Shown: positions 1-8,354 of the stretch, piece by piece
Layout: every line of letters starts with the position of its first letter
Position numbering within the stretch: position 1 is the first letter of the stretch
From: Leptothoe sp034932105
GTDB taxonomy: Bacteria; Cyanobacteriota; Cyanobacteriia; Phormidesmidales; Phormidesmidaceae
Direction: 5' to 3'
Assembly: GCF_034932105.1 (NCBI RefSeq)
Contig: NZ_JAYGIG010000011.1
Location: forward strand, 1 to 64,000
DNA length: 64,000 bases
Notes under the pieces: model-generated
What the model was told of the DNA's origin: nothing
Seen by the model: only the letters and a program-made list of their open reading frames with translations
Database searches by the model: none
Translations under genes and position numbers: made by a program

Positions 1-138
1 TCACTGAGTTTGATGCGACCCTTGGGCTTGCTCAAGGAGGTTACCAATTCCTATATTTGGATTACGCTAGCTGATAATCTCTGTAACCTGGGAAAACTCT
101 CTAATTTTTTAAGCCTGAGTAGTTACACCCAATGGTAA
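1..138 (+). pseudogene. possible out-of-phase 5' part of the CHASE2 kinase gene
   Basis: The first reading phase is open from the window edge to a TAA at 136-138 and ends in a leucine-rich stretch (NLGKLSNFLSL). The CHASE2 kinase frame becomes open only from 119. Skipping one base at about 118-121 would join NFLSL to VTPNGKIHRL, which reads like the middle of a CHASE2 domain. The third phase is also open to a TGA at 72-74, so this could instead be the end of another gene. I infer a frameshifted or decayed gene start; a sequencing error would look the same. Confidence 0.3.
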
Positions 139-172
139 AATTCATCGCCTCGGTCGAGAGTTTTTAGAGACG

Positions 173-1933
173 TTGAGGGAGGTGGAAGCAGATCTCCTTG
201 GTGATGAGTTGCTGATAGAAGACGATACTGCATCCTCCTCTGTGTTGAGTTTTGCGGAGGCAACACTGCAGGCAGCCCAAGTTGACTATACCAATGACAG
301 TGGTGACCATATTTTCTTTTACGGTCCTGCCAAAACTTTTCAACATATTCCCTTTTGGTATCTTTTGGATGAGCAGCTTTGGAAGACACAGTTAGATAGC
401 GGTCGTTTCTTTGAAAATAAGATTGTTCTAGTTGGTTCTACGGCTGCTCTACACCAAGATTTTCACGCAGCACCGTTCTCAGAAGGCTTGTTGTATCCCA
501 CCAAGATGGCTGGCGTGGAGATTTTAGCGAATACTGTTGCAACATTGCGAAGTGACTTAGCACTCTATTCTTTGTCCCAAAGACCATGGCTTAGTGCGTT
601 GATAGTGACGGGTTGGCTGGGGGGGATGGCGGTTGTGATTACCCAAGTCTCATCGCGAAAACCTCTTCGCCGCTTGGCTTTTGCAGTTTTAGGTGCTTTG
701 GGTTGGGGGATAGTTGGATTTGTTATTTTTGTAGCAGGGGGTGTCATTATCCCTTTTACAGTGCCTATTTTGAGTGTCTTAGGATTTGCTGTCGCAGACT
801 TTTCCATTGGGTTCTTTGGCGATCAGCTACGGAAAAAAACATTGCGTAATACATTGGCGCGCTATGTGACATCCCCCATCGTGCAGGAGATTATTAGTCA
901 ACAGGATGACTTTAAAGATTTGCTAGCTGTCCATGAGAGTGAAATGATTGGCACGGTCCTGAGTGATCGCTATCAAATTAGTAAAATCCTTGGATCCGGA
1001 GGCTTTGGTGATACCTATCTAGCGCAAGATACCCAGCGCCCAGGTAATCCGATCTGTGTGGTTAAACAGCTGAAAATTGTTAGTGACAATCCTAGGGCCC
1101 ACCAGTTGGCCCAGCGTTTATTTGCCTCAGAGGCGTCTACCCTAGAACGATTGGGAGAGCACGATCAAATACCGCGTTTACTCGCTTATTTTGAGGCAAA
1201 CTACTCCTTTTATCTGGTGCAAGAAATGATTGAAGGAACGTTACTTAAGGACCTGCTGGATCCTCAACAACCGATGTCACAACGCGCAGCAGCTCAATTC
1301 TTGCTAGATCTGTTACCTGTGATTGAGACAGTCCATGCCCAAGGTGTTATTCATCGAGATATCAAACCTTCTAATATCATCTCACGTAAAATAGATGGCC
1401 GCTATGTTCTGATCGATTTTGGTGCTGTCAAACAGATTTCCAATCGGTTGACGGATACGAATGCTCGGATCACCTCCACGGTGGGCATTGGGACCCAGGG
1501 GTATATGCCTAGTGAACAATCTGCTGGATTACCTAACTTTAGTAGTGATTTGTATGCCCTTGGTGTCACGGTTATCGAGGCCCTGACCGGTCTGCCTCCC
1601 CATGTGATGAAACGAGACTCCCATGGGGAAATCGTATGGACTGATAAAGTGCCGGATTTGCACCCTGGCTTTGCTAAGATTATCGAGAAAATGGTGCGTT
1701 ACGATTTTAACCAACGCTATGGGACGGCAAAGGCGGTACTTGAGGACTTACGGCAATTGAAGCTAGATGGTTTATCTGAAGATTCGCTGATAAAGGATAT
1801 GCCTATAGCTGAGATGCTTAACGATGAAGACGCTAAACTCTCGACCATGCTTCTACCAACGGACTGGGGTAAGAGTTATAAACTACCTAATGAAACCACT
1901 GCTATCGATAACGATGATAATAGTGATGAGTAG
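173..1933 (+). CDS. CHASE2-domain serine/threonine protein kinase, 5' end missing
   Basis: Signalling kinase: an extracytoplasmic CHASE2 sensor joined through membrane helices to a cytoplasmic Hanks-type kinase. Residues 1-125 match the second half of CHASE2 (IVLVGSTA, then MAGVEILAN), followed by about three hydrophobic helices (139-215). The kinase spans about 267-540, with glycine loop GSGGFGDTY (274-282), VVK lysine at 298, HRDIKPSN (394-401), DFG (415-417) and GYMPSEQ (443-449), so it looks catalytically complete. The first half of CHASE2 and the usual N-terminal helix are absent. The TTG at 173 is only a nominal start, because codons of the same frame run back to 119 behind a TGA. An acidic tail follows the kinase. 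FecR and barrel genes lie next to it; such neighbours are common for this family in cyanobacteria. Confidence 0.8.
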   Translation: MREVEADLLGDELLIEDDTASSSVLSFAEATLQAAQVDYTNDSGDHIFFYGPAKTFQHIPFWYLLDEQLWKTQLDSGRFFENKIVLVGSTAALHQDFHAAPFSEGLLYPTKMAGVEILANTVATLRSDLALYSLSQRPWLSALIVTGWLGGMAVVITQVSSRKPLRRLAFAVLGALGWGIVGFVIFVAGGVIIPFTVPILSVLGFAVADFSIGFFGDQLRKKTLRNTLARYVTSPIVQEIISQQDDFKDLLAVHESEMIGTVLSDRYQISKILGSGGFGDTYLAQDTQRPGNPICVVKQLKIVSDNPRAHQLAQRLFASEASTLERLGEHDQIPRLLAYFEANYSFYLVQEMIEGTLLKDLLDPQQPMSQRAAAQFLLDLLPVIETVHAQGVIHRDIKPSNIISRKIDGRYVLIDFGAVKQISNRLTDTNARITSTVGIGTQGYMPSEQSAGLPNFSSDLYALGVTVIEALTGLPPHVMKRDSHGEIVWTDKVPDLHPGFAKIIEKMVRYDFNQRYGTAKAVLEDLRQLKLDGLSEDSLIKDMPIAEMLNDEDAKLSTMLLPTDWGKSYKLPNETTAIDNDDNSDE

Positions 1934-2078
1934 AGTACGAGTTGAAGTAAGAATTATATCAAGTCAGAATAGTTGCCCACACTAAAAAATGTATCGCAAG
2001 TAGCTGAGTACCCTGCAAAGCATGAAGTGTGCATATCTTTATATTGTAGATGTTTAATCCAACGTGAGATTAGACTAT

Positions 2079-2111
2079 GGCCGACTTTTTGGGCAACCCA
2101 AAAAGTCGGCC
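2079..2111. terminator. bidirectional hairpin between convergent kinase and FecR genes
   Basis: A perfect 15-bp stem (2079-2093 with 2097-2111) closes a CAA loop. Each arm holds a run of five A or T, so both directions end in a T-rich arm. It lies between the stop of the kinase gene and the stop of the FecR gene on the other strand, which is where a shared intrinsic terminator is expected. Confidence 0.75.
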
Positions 2112-2130
2112 AGCTTTTAGCACTCGAGTA

Positions 2131-3621
2131 TTAGAGCTGTAGATTGGTTTCGGTACCTTGTTCGGTTTGAGTAGGTAAGTCTGGCACTTGTAAAACTTCA
2201 GGGTCATTAGTTCCTGCAGACCGCCAATCAAATGCGTCCTCAGAGACTGTCTCACGAACAGGCGTCTGCTCGGCTTCTGGGATGATTGGTTGCTGCTCTG
2301 GTACAACCGTGACTTCTGGTACAGTTGTGACTTCTGGCGCTGGTGCCACATTAGGTTCTGCGGACTGCCAATTAAATGTGTCCTCAGGGACTGCCTCACG
2401 AACAGGTGTCTGATCGGCTTCTGGGATGATTGGCGGCTGCTCTGGCACAATTGTGACTACTGGCGTTGGTGGCACAGCTGTTACGGGTGTTGTCGTTGGA
2501 GTCACTGCAACACTTTCTCCAGGTATAGTCGTTTCAGGAACTGTTGCTATAGGGGTAACAGGTTGCTGAACTACTGTATCGTCAGTTATTTGAGGTGTGA
2601 CGGGTTGCACAGCAACGGAAGTTGTTGGTGTAGAAGTAGTTACCACGCTACTAGGGGTTGATATGACGCCAGTTGTTGAACCTGCTTCCGATGATGTAGC
2701 TACCTCACCCAATCCGTGAAAAGAGGCAGCTGGTGAAGATTCAAATCCGGGGAACCCAGCGAAAACACCATTGGAGGCTGTATCTAGCTCAGCGCTGTCT
2801 AGATTTATCGCAGTGGCGACAGGGGCAATAAAATCTGGGTTTTCGACAATCTCTTCCGCTGAACCTTGACTGTCAAAATCACCCTGTAGCTCTAAAGCAT
2901 CTTGAATCTCTTGCCACACTTCTTGTAGGTCTTCAGATAGCTCTGCTGGGGGGGTCGCGCTGTCAAGGCCTAAGCCTTCTGCAAGACCTGCGGTTTGATA
3001 AAATGTGCTTAGATCAAATTCAAGCCGCTGCGAAATGTTCCCATCTTCAATCACAACCATTTCTCCGGCATAGAGCAGCTGTTGCTGTGAACCACTCTCG
3101 TTGTAGGCCACCATGGCCCCGGCTGGATTATTGGTTAAAGCGCCGACAAAAGTTACTGGTGAAGCGCAGTGTCCTTCGGATGTTAACTCTGCCAAACACT
3201 GAACTCGAACAAATAGAGCCGATCCTTGAATCCCGGTGACGGCATTGGGGGTTTGTATGGTAGTACGTCCGCGACCAGGGGGAATTAATAGTAAAACAGT
3301 CCCGTTCGAAAGCTGAAAGTTTCGAGTGTTTGGCGTGAAGCGAAAGGTAGCTTGTTCTCCAACTCGAGCTAATGAACCATCATTAAAGCGGAGCTCTGCC
3401 CTAGCGGATGCAGCTGTGCGGAGGGCATCTCCAATTCTCATCACATCGGCAACCCTTGCCAGCCTGGCATTGCTGCCAGTAGGAATCAGGTGAACTCGAT
3501 TGCGTAGGCTTTCAACTTTGGCTGATGTCAGGGTCGTTTGGGCCGAAGCTTTTACTGGGTTACCCAATATCAAGGCGGTCCCTAATAAAAGTGAACACCA
3601 GATGGCAGAAACTTTTTGCAT
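2131..3621 (-). CDS. secreted FecR-domain protein with Pro/Thr/Val-rich repeat tail
   Basis: The ATG at 3621 gives about 496 residues and starts directly with a signal peptide (MQKVSAIWCSLLLG, cleaved after ASA). The frame is open further upstream to 3729, but that part does not look like a signal sequence. The FecR domain covers roughly residues 30-150, with the typical run R.GDALRTA, ELRFNDGS, ARVGE, then GTVLLLIPPG and a TPNAVTGIQG strand. The tail is low complexity, rich in Val, Thr and Pro, and contains a duplicated unit of about 46 residues around the repeated IIPEA..TPVRE motif. FecR domains occur in anti-sigma regulators and in envelope proteins. No sigma gene is adjacent, so I read this one as a periplasmic or surface protein acting with the CHASE2 kinase or the barrel protein. 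Confidence 0.75.
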   Translation of the reverse strand: MQKVSAIWCSLLLGTALILGNPVKASAQTTLTSAKVESLRNRVHLIPTGSNARLARVADVMRIGDALRTAASARAELRFNDGSLARVGEQATFRFTPNTRNFQLSNGTVLLLIPPGRGRTTIQTPNAVTGIQGSALFVRVQCLAELTSEGHCASPVTFVGALTNNPAGAMVAYNESGSQQQLLYAGEMVVIEDGNISQRLEFDLSTFYQTAGLAEGLGLDSATPPAELSEDLQEVWQEIQDALELQGDFDSQGSAEEIVENPDFIAPVATAINLDSAELDTASNGVFAGFPGFESSPAASFHGLGEVATSSEAGSTTGVISTPSSVVTTSTPTTSVAVQPVTPQITDDTVVQQPVTPIATVPETTIPGESVAVTPTTTPVTAVPPTPVVTIVPEQPPIIPEADQTPVREAVPEDTFNWQSAEPNVAPAPEVTTVPEVTVVPEQQPIIPEAEQTPVRETVSEDAFDWRSAGTNDPEVLQVPDLPTQTEQGTETNLQL

Positions 3622-4072
3622 AGCTAAGGATGAGGGCTCATCGGCAGAATTACTGGAGGATGCACCTGGAGCGCGTATTTTACTTTGCTCCATTAGTAAT
3701 ACTACCCAACTTCCTAGTAACATGGCCACAGTTTATTTACAATTTCTTTAAAATGTTGCCTAGATCTTGTAATTTACTCAGTTTTTATCCTGATATTTCA
3801 GTATTTTTAACTGTTTGGGAAGGATATTCTTGGTATTTTGACCTAGGGTAGCCAGGGGGTTGATGCTTCTGAACTATAGTTACAACAGTTGTAACTGCGG
3901 TTACAACTGCAGTTACAACTGCTATGCGTTGAGCTGTGTGTTTATAGGTACTGTGCTTGTTTGTTGATCAATAAACTTATACATCTTTGGCATGGTGCCC
4001 TTCTTGTGGATCGGTCCATTTTCTCAATCGCCAACTGCAATGGGCCGTTACTAGCAATATGGAACATCAATC
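3622..4072. other. divergent intergenic region of fecR and barrel gene
   Basis: The 451 bases between divergent start codons must hold the promoters of both genes. The only strong structure is the TTACAAC cluster at 3879-3919, listed separately. No convincing small gene was found; the open frames here are short and lack a ribosome site. Confidence 0.5.
3879..3919. promoter_or_regulatory. GTTACAAC palindrome and direct-repeat cluster, candidate operator
   Basis: GTTACAAC occurs at 3879-3886, 3900-3907 and 3912-3919, and its complement GTTGTAAC at 3888-3895. The first two half-sites form a perfect 17-bp palindrome with a single central base. The last two lie in a 12-bp direct repeat. The cluster is about 155 bases upstream of the barrel protein start. 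Four half-sites in 41 bases look like a binding array for a dimeric regulator. Which regulator is unknown. Confidence 0.5.
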
Positions 4073-5314
4073 ATGGGTCTGTTTTCTAGGCCACGAAAGA
4101 GCATTCGATGCTTAGCTATGTGTCTGGGTATTTGGGGAGTGCTGGATTATAGTGCACTTGCCCAGGATGCTGTATTACATCAGCCAAGTTCTGGTGAAGG
4201 TCTGAACTCTGTGGAGCTGGTTGTTCTGCTGCGTGATGCTGATGGAGGTCAGAATTCTGCCGTTATTTCATCTGGGTCAAAACTGGCGAAGCAGCCCCTG
4301 GGGAGCTGTCAATGCAAGCAGCAGAATCCTGAGAAGCAAAAGCCTGCTGGTGGCCCCTTGATATTGGTCAATGGTCATGATATCAGACCCCGTTCAGCGG
4401 AGGAGGATGTTGAACAGGATGGAGAACTGGAACAGACAGATGAGTTAGATCAGCATCCGCCGCAGACTGGTGAGGCTGAGGGGTCGATTGATGATGAGTT
4501 GGGGATTTTGCGGGTTAGATCGCACCCCTTGGGTATTGACAGCGAACTGGGCTTACTGCGTATTCGCCCCACTGACGAGGTTCCGTTGGACGTAGAACCA
4601 GAGGCAACCCGACAAGCCAGTGTCTTTTTAACCGGGCGGGCTAATGTGTACGGTGGCGGTAATTTATTTCGTACACCGAACCCCATTGATGACCGCATTT
4701 ATCAAGCTGGAGTGGGTGTTTTTGCCTTCCCTAGCCTCTCCGAGGATACCAGGCTGGTGCTGAGTGCTGAAACCAACCTGGCACGATATGAAGATTTGTC
4801 GGTGGTTGACTATAACGAGCTACAGTTTCAAGCTGGCATTCGTCAGCGGTTAGGGCAGCGCAGTTACGGACAAATTAATTGGCGTTATCAAGACCTTAGT
4901 ACTCCCGGTAGCGATTCCTTTTTTACGGCAAATTACGTTGAGCTATTGCTAAGTCGGCGTGATATTCTCAACAACCGTACTTGGTTGGATACCTACTACC
5001 AAGCTCGTGTGAGTAGTAGCGATCCGAAAGAGTTTAGCCGTTTTAGTCAGATTGCTACTAGTTCCTTGAATTATGGGTTTGATCCTCAAACCCGGGTTAG
5101 TTTGCTGTATCAGCTATTTCTGGATGATTACACAGAGATTGTGAGGTTCGATACCTATCATCAAATACTGGTCCAGGCCAGCCATGACCTGTCCAGTACT
5201 ACCCGCATTAGTCTGTTTACTGGGGTTAGATTTGGTAGTTCCTCCCTATCTGCCATCAATTTTGATGACACAATTTATGGGGCCAGTATCAATGTCAACT
5301 GGCCATTGTTTTAG
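4073..5314 (+). CDS. predicted outer-membrane beta-barrel protein
   Basis: A 413-residue protein with an N-terminal signal-like helix (CLAMCLGIWGVL, then SALAQ). Residues 30-160 form a variable acidic, Gln- and Glu-rich region that contains a repeated phrase (DELGILRVR, then SELGLLRIR). From about residue 185 to the end the sequence alternates polar and aromatic residues in short strands separated by turns (QAGIRQRLG, GQINWRYQDL, TRVSLLYQLF) and ends in Phe (NVNWPLF). That pattern is typical of outer-membrane barrels, whose terminal aromatic residue helps assembly. I do not recognise a named family. The upstream TTACAAC cluster suggests regulated expression, and the FecR and CHASE2 kinase genes nearby suggest an envelope role. 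Confidence 0.65.
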   Translation: MGLFSRPRKSIRCLAMCLGIWGVLDYSALAQDAVLHQPSSGEGLNSVELVVLLRDADGGQNSAVISSGSKLAKQPLGSCQCKQQNPEKQKPAGGPLILVNGHDIRPRSAEEDVEQDGELEQTDELDQHPPQTGEAEGSIDDELGILRVRSHPLGIDSELGLLRIRPTDEVPLDVEPEATRQASVFLTGRANVYGGGNLFRTPNPIDDRIYQAGVGVFAFPSLSEDTRLVLSAETNLARYEDLSVVDYNELQFQAGIRQRLGQRSYGQINWRYQDLSTPGSDSFFTANYVELLLSRRDILNNRTWLDTYYQARVSSSDPKEFSRFSQIATSSLNYGFDPQTRVSLLYQLFLDDYTEIVRFDTYHQILVQASHDLSSTTRISLFTGVRFGSSSLSAINFDDTIYGASINVNWPLF

Positions 5315-5365
5315 CCAGACGTTCCTTTAGCAAGGTGCCTTTAGCGCGGATGTTCGGGGGGGTGT

Positions 5366-6433
5366 TTAGAGGGATGCTGCTGACAGGTGGGGCCTAACCG
5401 AAACAGCTAGCTGCTGTAGCATTGTTTTAGTTGTTTCAAAATCAACGCAGGCATCTGTAATGCTCTGGCCATATACCAGGTCGTCTAAATTCTCTGGAAT
5501 GGGCTGATTCCCAGCTTTAATGTGGCTTTCAATCATGACGCCAAGAATATTACGGGTGCCTAGCTGTAGCTGTTCTGCTACATGGCTGAGCACTACGGAC
5601 TGTTGCTGGTATTGTTTGTTGGCGTTGGCATGGCTACAATCTACCATCAGTCTAGGATTGAGACCGGCTTTGACAAGCTGAGCTACAGCCTGTTCGACGC
5701 TGCGTACATCGTAGTTAGGTCCATTTTTGCCGCCGCGTAGGACTAGGTGGCCGTCAGGATTGCCGGTGGTGGCGACAATGCTGGCTAGCCCACTGTGGTT
5801 AATGCCGAGGAAATGATGGGAACGGCTGGCCGCTACCATGGCGTTGGTTGCAGCCTGGAGACTGCCGTCGGTGTTGTTTTTAAAGCCGATGGGCATAGAT
5901 AGCCCAGAGGCCATTTCTCGATGGGTTTGACTTTCGGTGGTGCGGGCTCCGATGGCTGTCCAGGCGATCACGTCGGCAATGTATTGGGGCGTAATGGGAT
6001 CCAGTAGCTCCGTGGCGGCGGGTAGACCCATTTCGGCTAGGTCAATTAAGAGCTGACGCGCTAACCGCAGTCCTTGATTGATGTCATAACTACCATCCAG
6101 GTGAGGATCGTTGATTAATCCTTTCCAGCCAATGTTGGTGCGGGGTTTTTCGAAGTAGACCCGCATGACGATTTCTAGCTGATCGGACAGGGATTCCCTG
6201 AGTTTGACTAGGCGTTGGCCGTAGTCATGGGCGGCGCCCACATCGTGCACAGAGCAAGGCCCCACAATCACCAATAGGCGGCGATCTTCGTTGTAAAGAA
6301 TATTGCGGATGCGATCGCGAGTTTTAGCCACCAGTTCTGCGGATGACTGGGGCAGGGGCAGTTCCGCATGGATCATGGCGGGACTGATCAATGGCCGGGT
6401 TTCAACCACATGTAAATCTTGCGTTTGATGCAT
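5366..6433 (-). CDS. aroF: 3-deoxy-7-phosphoheptulonate (DAHP) synthase, class I
   Basis: First enzyme of the shikimate pathway: it condenses phosphoenolpyruvate with erythrose 4-phosphate to DAHP in the cytosol. The 355 residues match the AroF/AroG/AroH type: GPCSVHD near residue 58, the substrate-binding stretch YFEKPRTNIGWKG, then GARTTESQTHREMASG and GFKNNTDGS, and the metal-ligand region DCSHAN. The length is normal for the class. It is transcribed alone, downstream of nothing on its strand. Which allosteric subtype (Phe, Tyr or Trp) it belongs to cannot be read here. Confidence 0.92.
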   Translation of the reverse strand: MHQTQDLHVVETRPLISPAMIHAELPLPQSSAELVAKTRDRIRNILYNEDRRLLVIVGPCSVHDVGAAHDYGQRLVKLRESLSDQLEIVMRVYFEKPRTNIGWKGLINDPHLDGSYDINQGLRLARQLLIDLAEMGLPAATELLDPITPQYIADVIAWTAIGARTTESQTHREMASGLSMPIGFKNNTDGSLQAATNAMVAASRSHHFLGINHSGLASIVATTGNPDGHLVLRGGKNGPNYDVRSVEQAVAQLVKAGLNPRLMVDCSHANANKQYQQQSVVLSHVAEQLQLGTRNILGVMIESHIKAGNQPIPENLDDLVYGQSITDACVDFETTKTMLQQLAVSVRPHLSAASL

Positions 6434-6557
6434 AGCAGAAGGAGAAGCGCGACGGAAAGCTACTAAAACAGCTAGCTACATGGAGATAGCCCAGCATTAG
6501 CTGTGGTTGTAAATGTTGTATCCATTGTGACAGGTCGTGAACGCAACGAGTGTATCC

Positions 6558-6851
6558 TCAAGGATTGATTAATCGCTGGGAAAATGTATCCCAGCTAATG
6601 TGCCGTTCCAAGTAATGGGGGCAATTGGGTTGATAGGGACTGGCCAATCGGTCGATCGTTACGATCGTCGCATCGTCAGGGAGAACCGGTACGTCTGGAT
6701 CCGTGGCTGTTGGCCGGACCAGGGAACTAGAAAATCCTTTGAAAATAAGAATTTCATCCGCTTCACCCTCGACTTCGATCGAGACTAACAAGACCTCCTG
6801 GGGATGCTGTAACGTATATTGCTCCAGCTGTTTCTCAATCGAGATTGCCAT
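6558..6851 (-). CDS. small conserved cyanobacterial protein of unknown function
   Basis: A 97-residue soluble, acidic protein (MAISIEKQLEQYTLQHPQEV at the start, ERHISWDTF near the end). No membrane helix and no catalytic motif is visible. It probably belongs to a small family conserved in cyanobacteria and plants, but I cannot give a function. It starts 15 bases after the stop of the DUF3177 membrane protein on the same strand, so the two are very likely cotranscribed. The neighbouring membrane protein is the only functional hint. Confidence 0.75.
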   Translation of the reverse strand: MAISIEKQLEQYTLQHPQEVLLVSIEVEGEADEILIFKGFSSSLVRPTATDPDVPVLPDDATIVTIDRLASPYQPNCPHYLERHISWDTFSQRLINP

Positions 6852-6866
6852 GGCCGAAAGCTAACC

Positions 6867-7463
6867 TTACTGGTTGAGAGCGGACCGTCCCTGACGTCCC
6901 AGTTTGACAAATACAAAATAGGCCAGGGTAATCACATAAGCCACCAAGGCCAAAATTGCCCAGAAGCCAAGGAATCCTGGGGTAAACCCAGCATGAAATG
7001 ATTGCCTAAATAATGCTGGAGCCTCCAGCCATACCTGACAACTTTCGCCCGCAAAGGCTGTTTTGGAGAATGCGCAGCGCAAAAAAGGCAACTGAAAGAG
7101 GACCCCTAAACCGCAATAGAACGTCATGCCCCAGCGCCATGCAGTAAAGGCAAGTTTCCGTAAAGAAAAGGGCTGCTCCCGAATTTCTTCATTTAAATCG
7201 GCCCAAAACCATAGGGACAGGGGCATCAGCACCCGAGCTATGGTAGCGGTTAAAAAGCTAAAGGGCAGTCCTGCAATCATTAGGTATACGGTAATGGCCA
7301 GCAAACTGGAAACCTTCCAGTAAATGACGATAAGCTGCTGGATGGCCTCAGCTCGCGCCACCAATGCCCAAACCAAAAGGATCAACGGGAATAGCACCGT
7401 GAATAGGACGGCCAGACGATAGTCTGTCCAAACCAATGCTTGTAACACAGAAGAACTCGGCAT
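6867..7463 (-). CDS. DUF3177 family integral membrane protein
   Basis: A 198-residue protein with about five hydrophobic helices: near residues 14-36 (LAVLFTVLFPLILLVWALVA), 45-65, 70-90, 110-130 and 165-190. The pattern and the motifs WFWADLNEEIREQPF and WRWGMTFYCGLG fit the cyanobacterial DUF3177 family. Function is not established. The start ATG is followed at once by the first helix region. It forms an operon with the 97-residue protein downstream. The terminator-like hairpin at 7561-7600 separates it from the CP12 gene. Confidence 0.75.
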   Translation of the reverse strand: MPSSSVLQALVWTDYRLAVLFTVLFPLILLVWALVARAEAIQQLIVIYWKVSSLLAITVYLMIAGLPFSFLTATIARVLMPLSLWFWADLNEEIREQPFSLRKLAFTAWRWGMTFYCGLGVLFQLPFLRCAFSKTAFAGESCQVWLEAPALFRQSFHAGFTPGFLGFWAILALVAYVITLAYFVFVKLGRQGRSALNQ

Positions 7464-7560
7464 GAATAAGGGGATGACGCGCCATTAAAACGCTCTCTAG
7501 ATTAACATCGCAGGGCCGCACATCGGCATGCCCTATTTGCCCACCTGTCTGTATCCACGA

Positions 7561-7600
7561 TTAAGGCCAAGCCCTACAGAAATAAGGGACTTGGCCTTAA
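7561..7600. terminator. hairpin downstream of the CP12 gene
   Basis: Arms 7561-7575 and 7585-7600 pair over 15 bp with one bulged base and a nine-base loop. There is no clean T run on the minus strand, so a terminator or an mRNA 3'-end stabiliser are both possible. Confidence 0.5.
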
Positions 7601-7680
7601 GGTACCCAACTTTAAATGATATCTACTGATATCTTCAGCCCATGGATTTTAAGCACATGGAGCTTGAACTATCCATGTCG

Positions 7681-7905
7681 TTAGTCTTCGTAGATCCGAC
7701 ACTCATCTGCTTCAGGGTTTTCATCGCAGTAAGTTTCAAAGTTAGTCTTGGGCTTCTCAGCTTCACGCTGATGAGATGCTTCAGCCTGCAATTCCTCTAC
7801 AGCATCCCAAGCTGCTGCACAATTTTCAGACCCGGTACCTTCAGTGCTGCAAATCTCGCGGGCTGCTTTCAGCTCTTCGGAAATTTTTTCTTGAATATCG
7901 TTCAT
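7681..7905 (-). CDS. cp12: CP12, Calvin-cycle regulatory protein
   Basis: CP12 is a disordered redox switch. In the dark its disulfides form and it ties glyceraldehyde-3-phosphate dehydrogenase and phosphoribulokinase into an inactive complex. The 74 residues from the ATG at 7905 show the diagnostic core AAAWDAVEELQAEASHQ and both cysteine pairs (CSTEGTGSENC and CDENPEADEC), ending in RIYED. The frame extends nine codons further up, but MNDIQEKI is the usual family start. The gene stands alone, with a long leader upstream and a hairpin downstream. All key residues are present, so it should be functional. Confidence 0.92.
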   Translation of the reverse strand: MNDIQEKISEELKAAREICSTEGTGSENCAAAWDAVEELQAEASHQREAEKPKTNFETYCDENPEADECRIYED

Positions 7906-8354
7906 GATCTTATGGCCTACCTTGGCTTGCAACGAACTATTTGCTTTGAAATTACGCTTTCCGCTAATGTCCAGTGGCCTGTTTAGAGTTTTCCACCAGC
8001 AGCCTAGCGTTAGGAGTAGTTTACATTTCCATGTTAGCTGTGGTTATTTGAAACCCGTTGTATCTAAAGAAGCATTTTGTAATTGGGGGAATGTGTCTAT
8101 CCTCAAGGTATGCTTAAACCCATGATTTTCGGTGGGGCTGCTGGGTTGAAAACCTTTTGACCAAAGGCATTGGCTTCACATTTGCCGAGCCTGAGGAACT
8201 GCAAGTAGGCAGTTTGGATCGGGAGAAATCGTCACTCTGGTCCCCATGCTGTAAGCCCCCATTGGCTTAATGTCAGGATGCCGGGGGCTAGACTAGACTA
8301 GTAGCCTAATTTATTTTCAGAGTATTGAGTTTGCCACCATTGCCACCAAACGCT
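7906..8354. other. divergent intergenic region of cp12 and FIST gene
   Basis: This 449-base stretch holds the upstream regions of two divergent genes. A short inverted repeat (AGCCCCC at 8254-8260 with GGGGGCT at 8283-8289) lies about 70 bases before the FIST start. A long unsupported open frame on the plus strand (7904-8125) mirrors the cp12 leader and does not look like a gene. Confidence 0.4.

Noticed and set aside
7904..8125. 73-codon frame upstream of the FIST gene
   Set aside because: It begins opposite the cp12 start and has no protein-like features.
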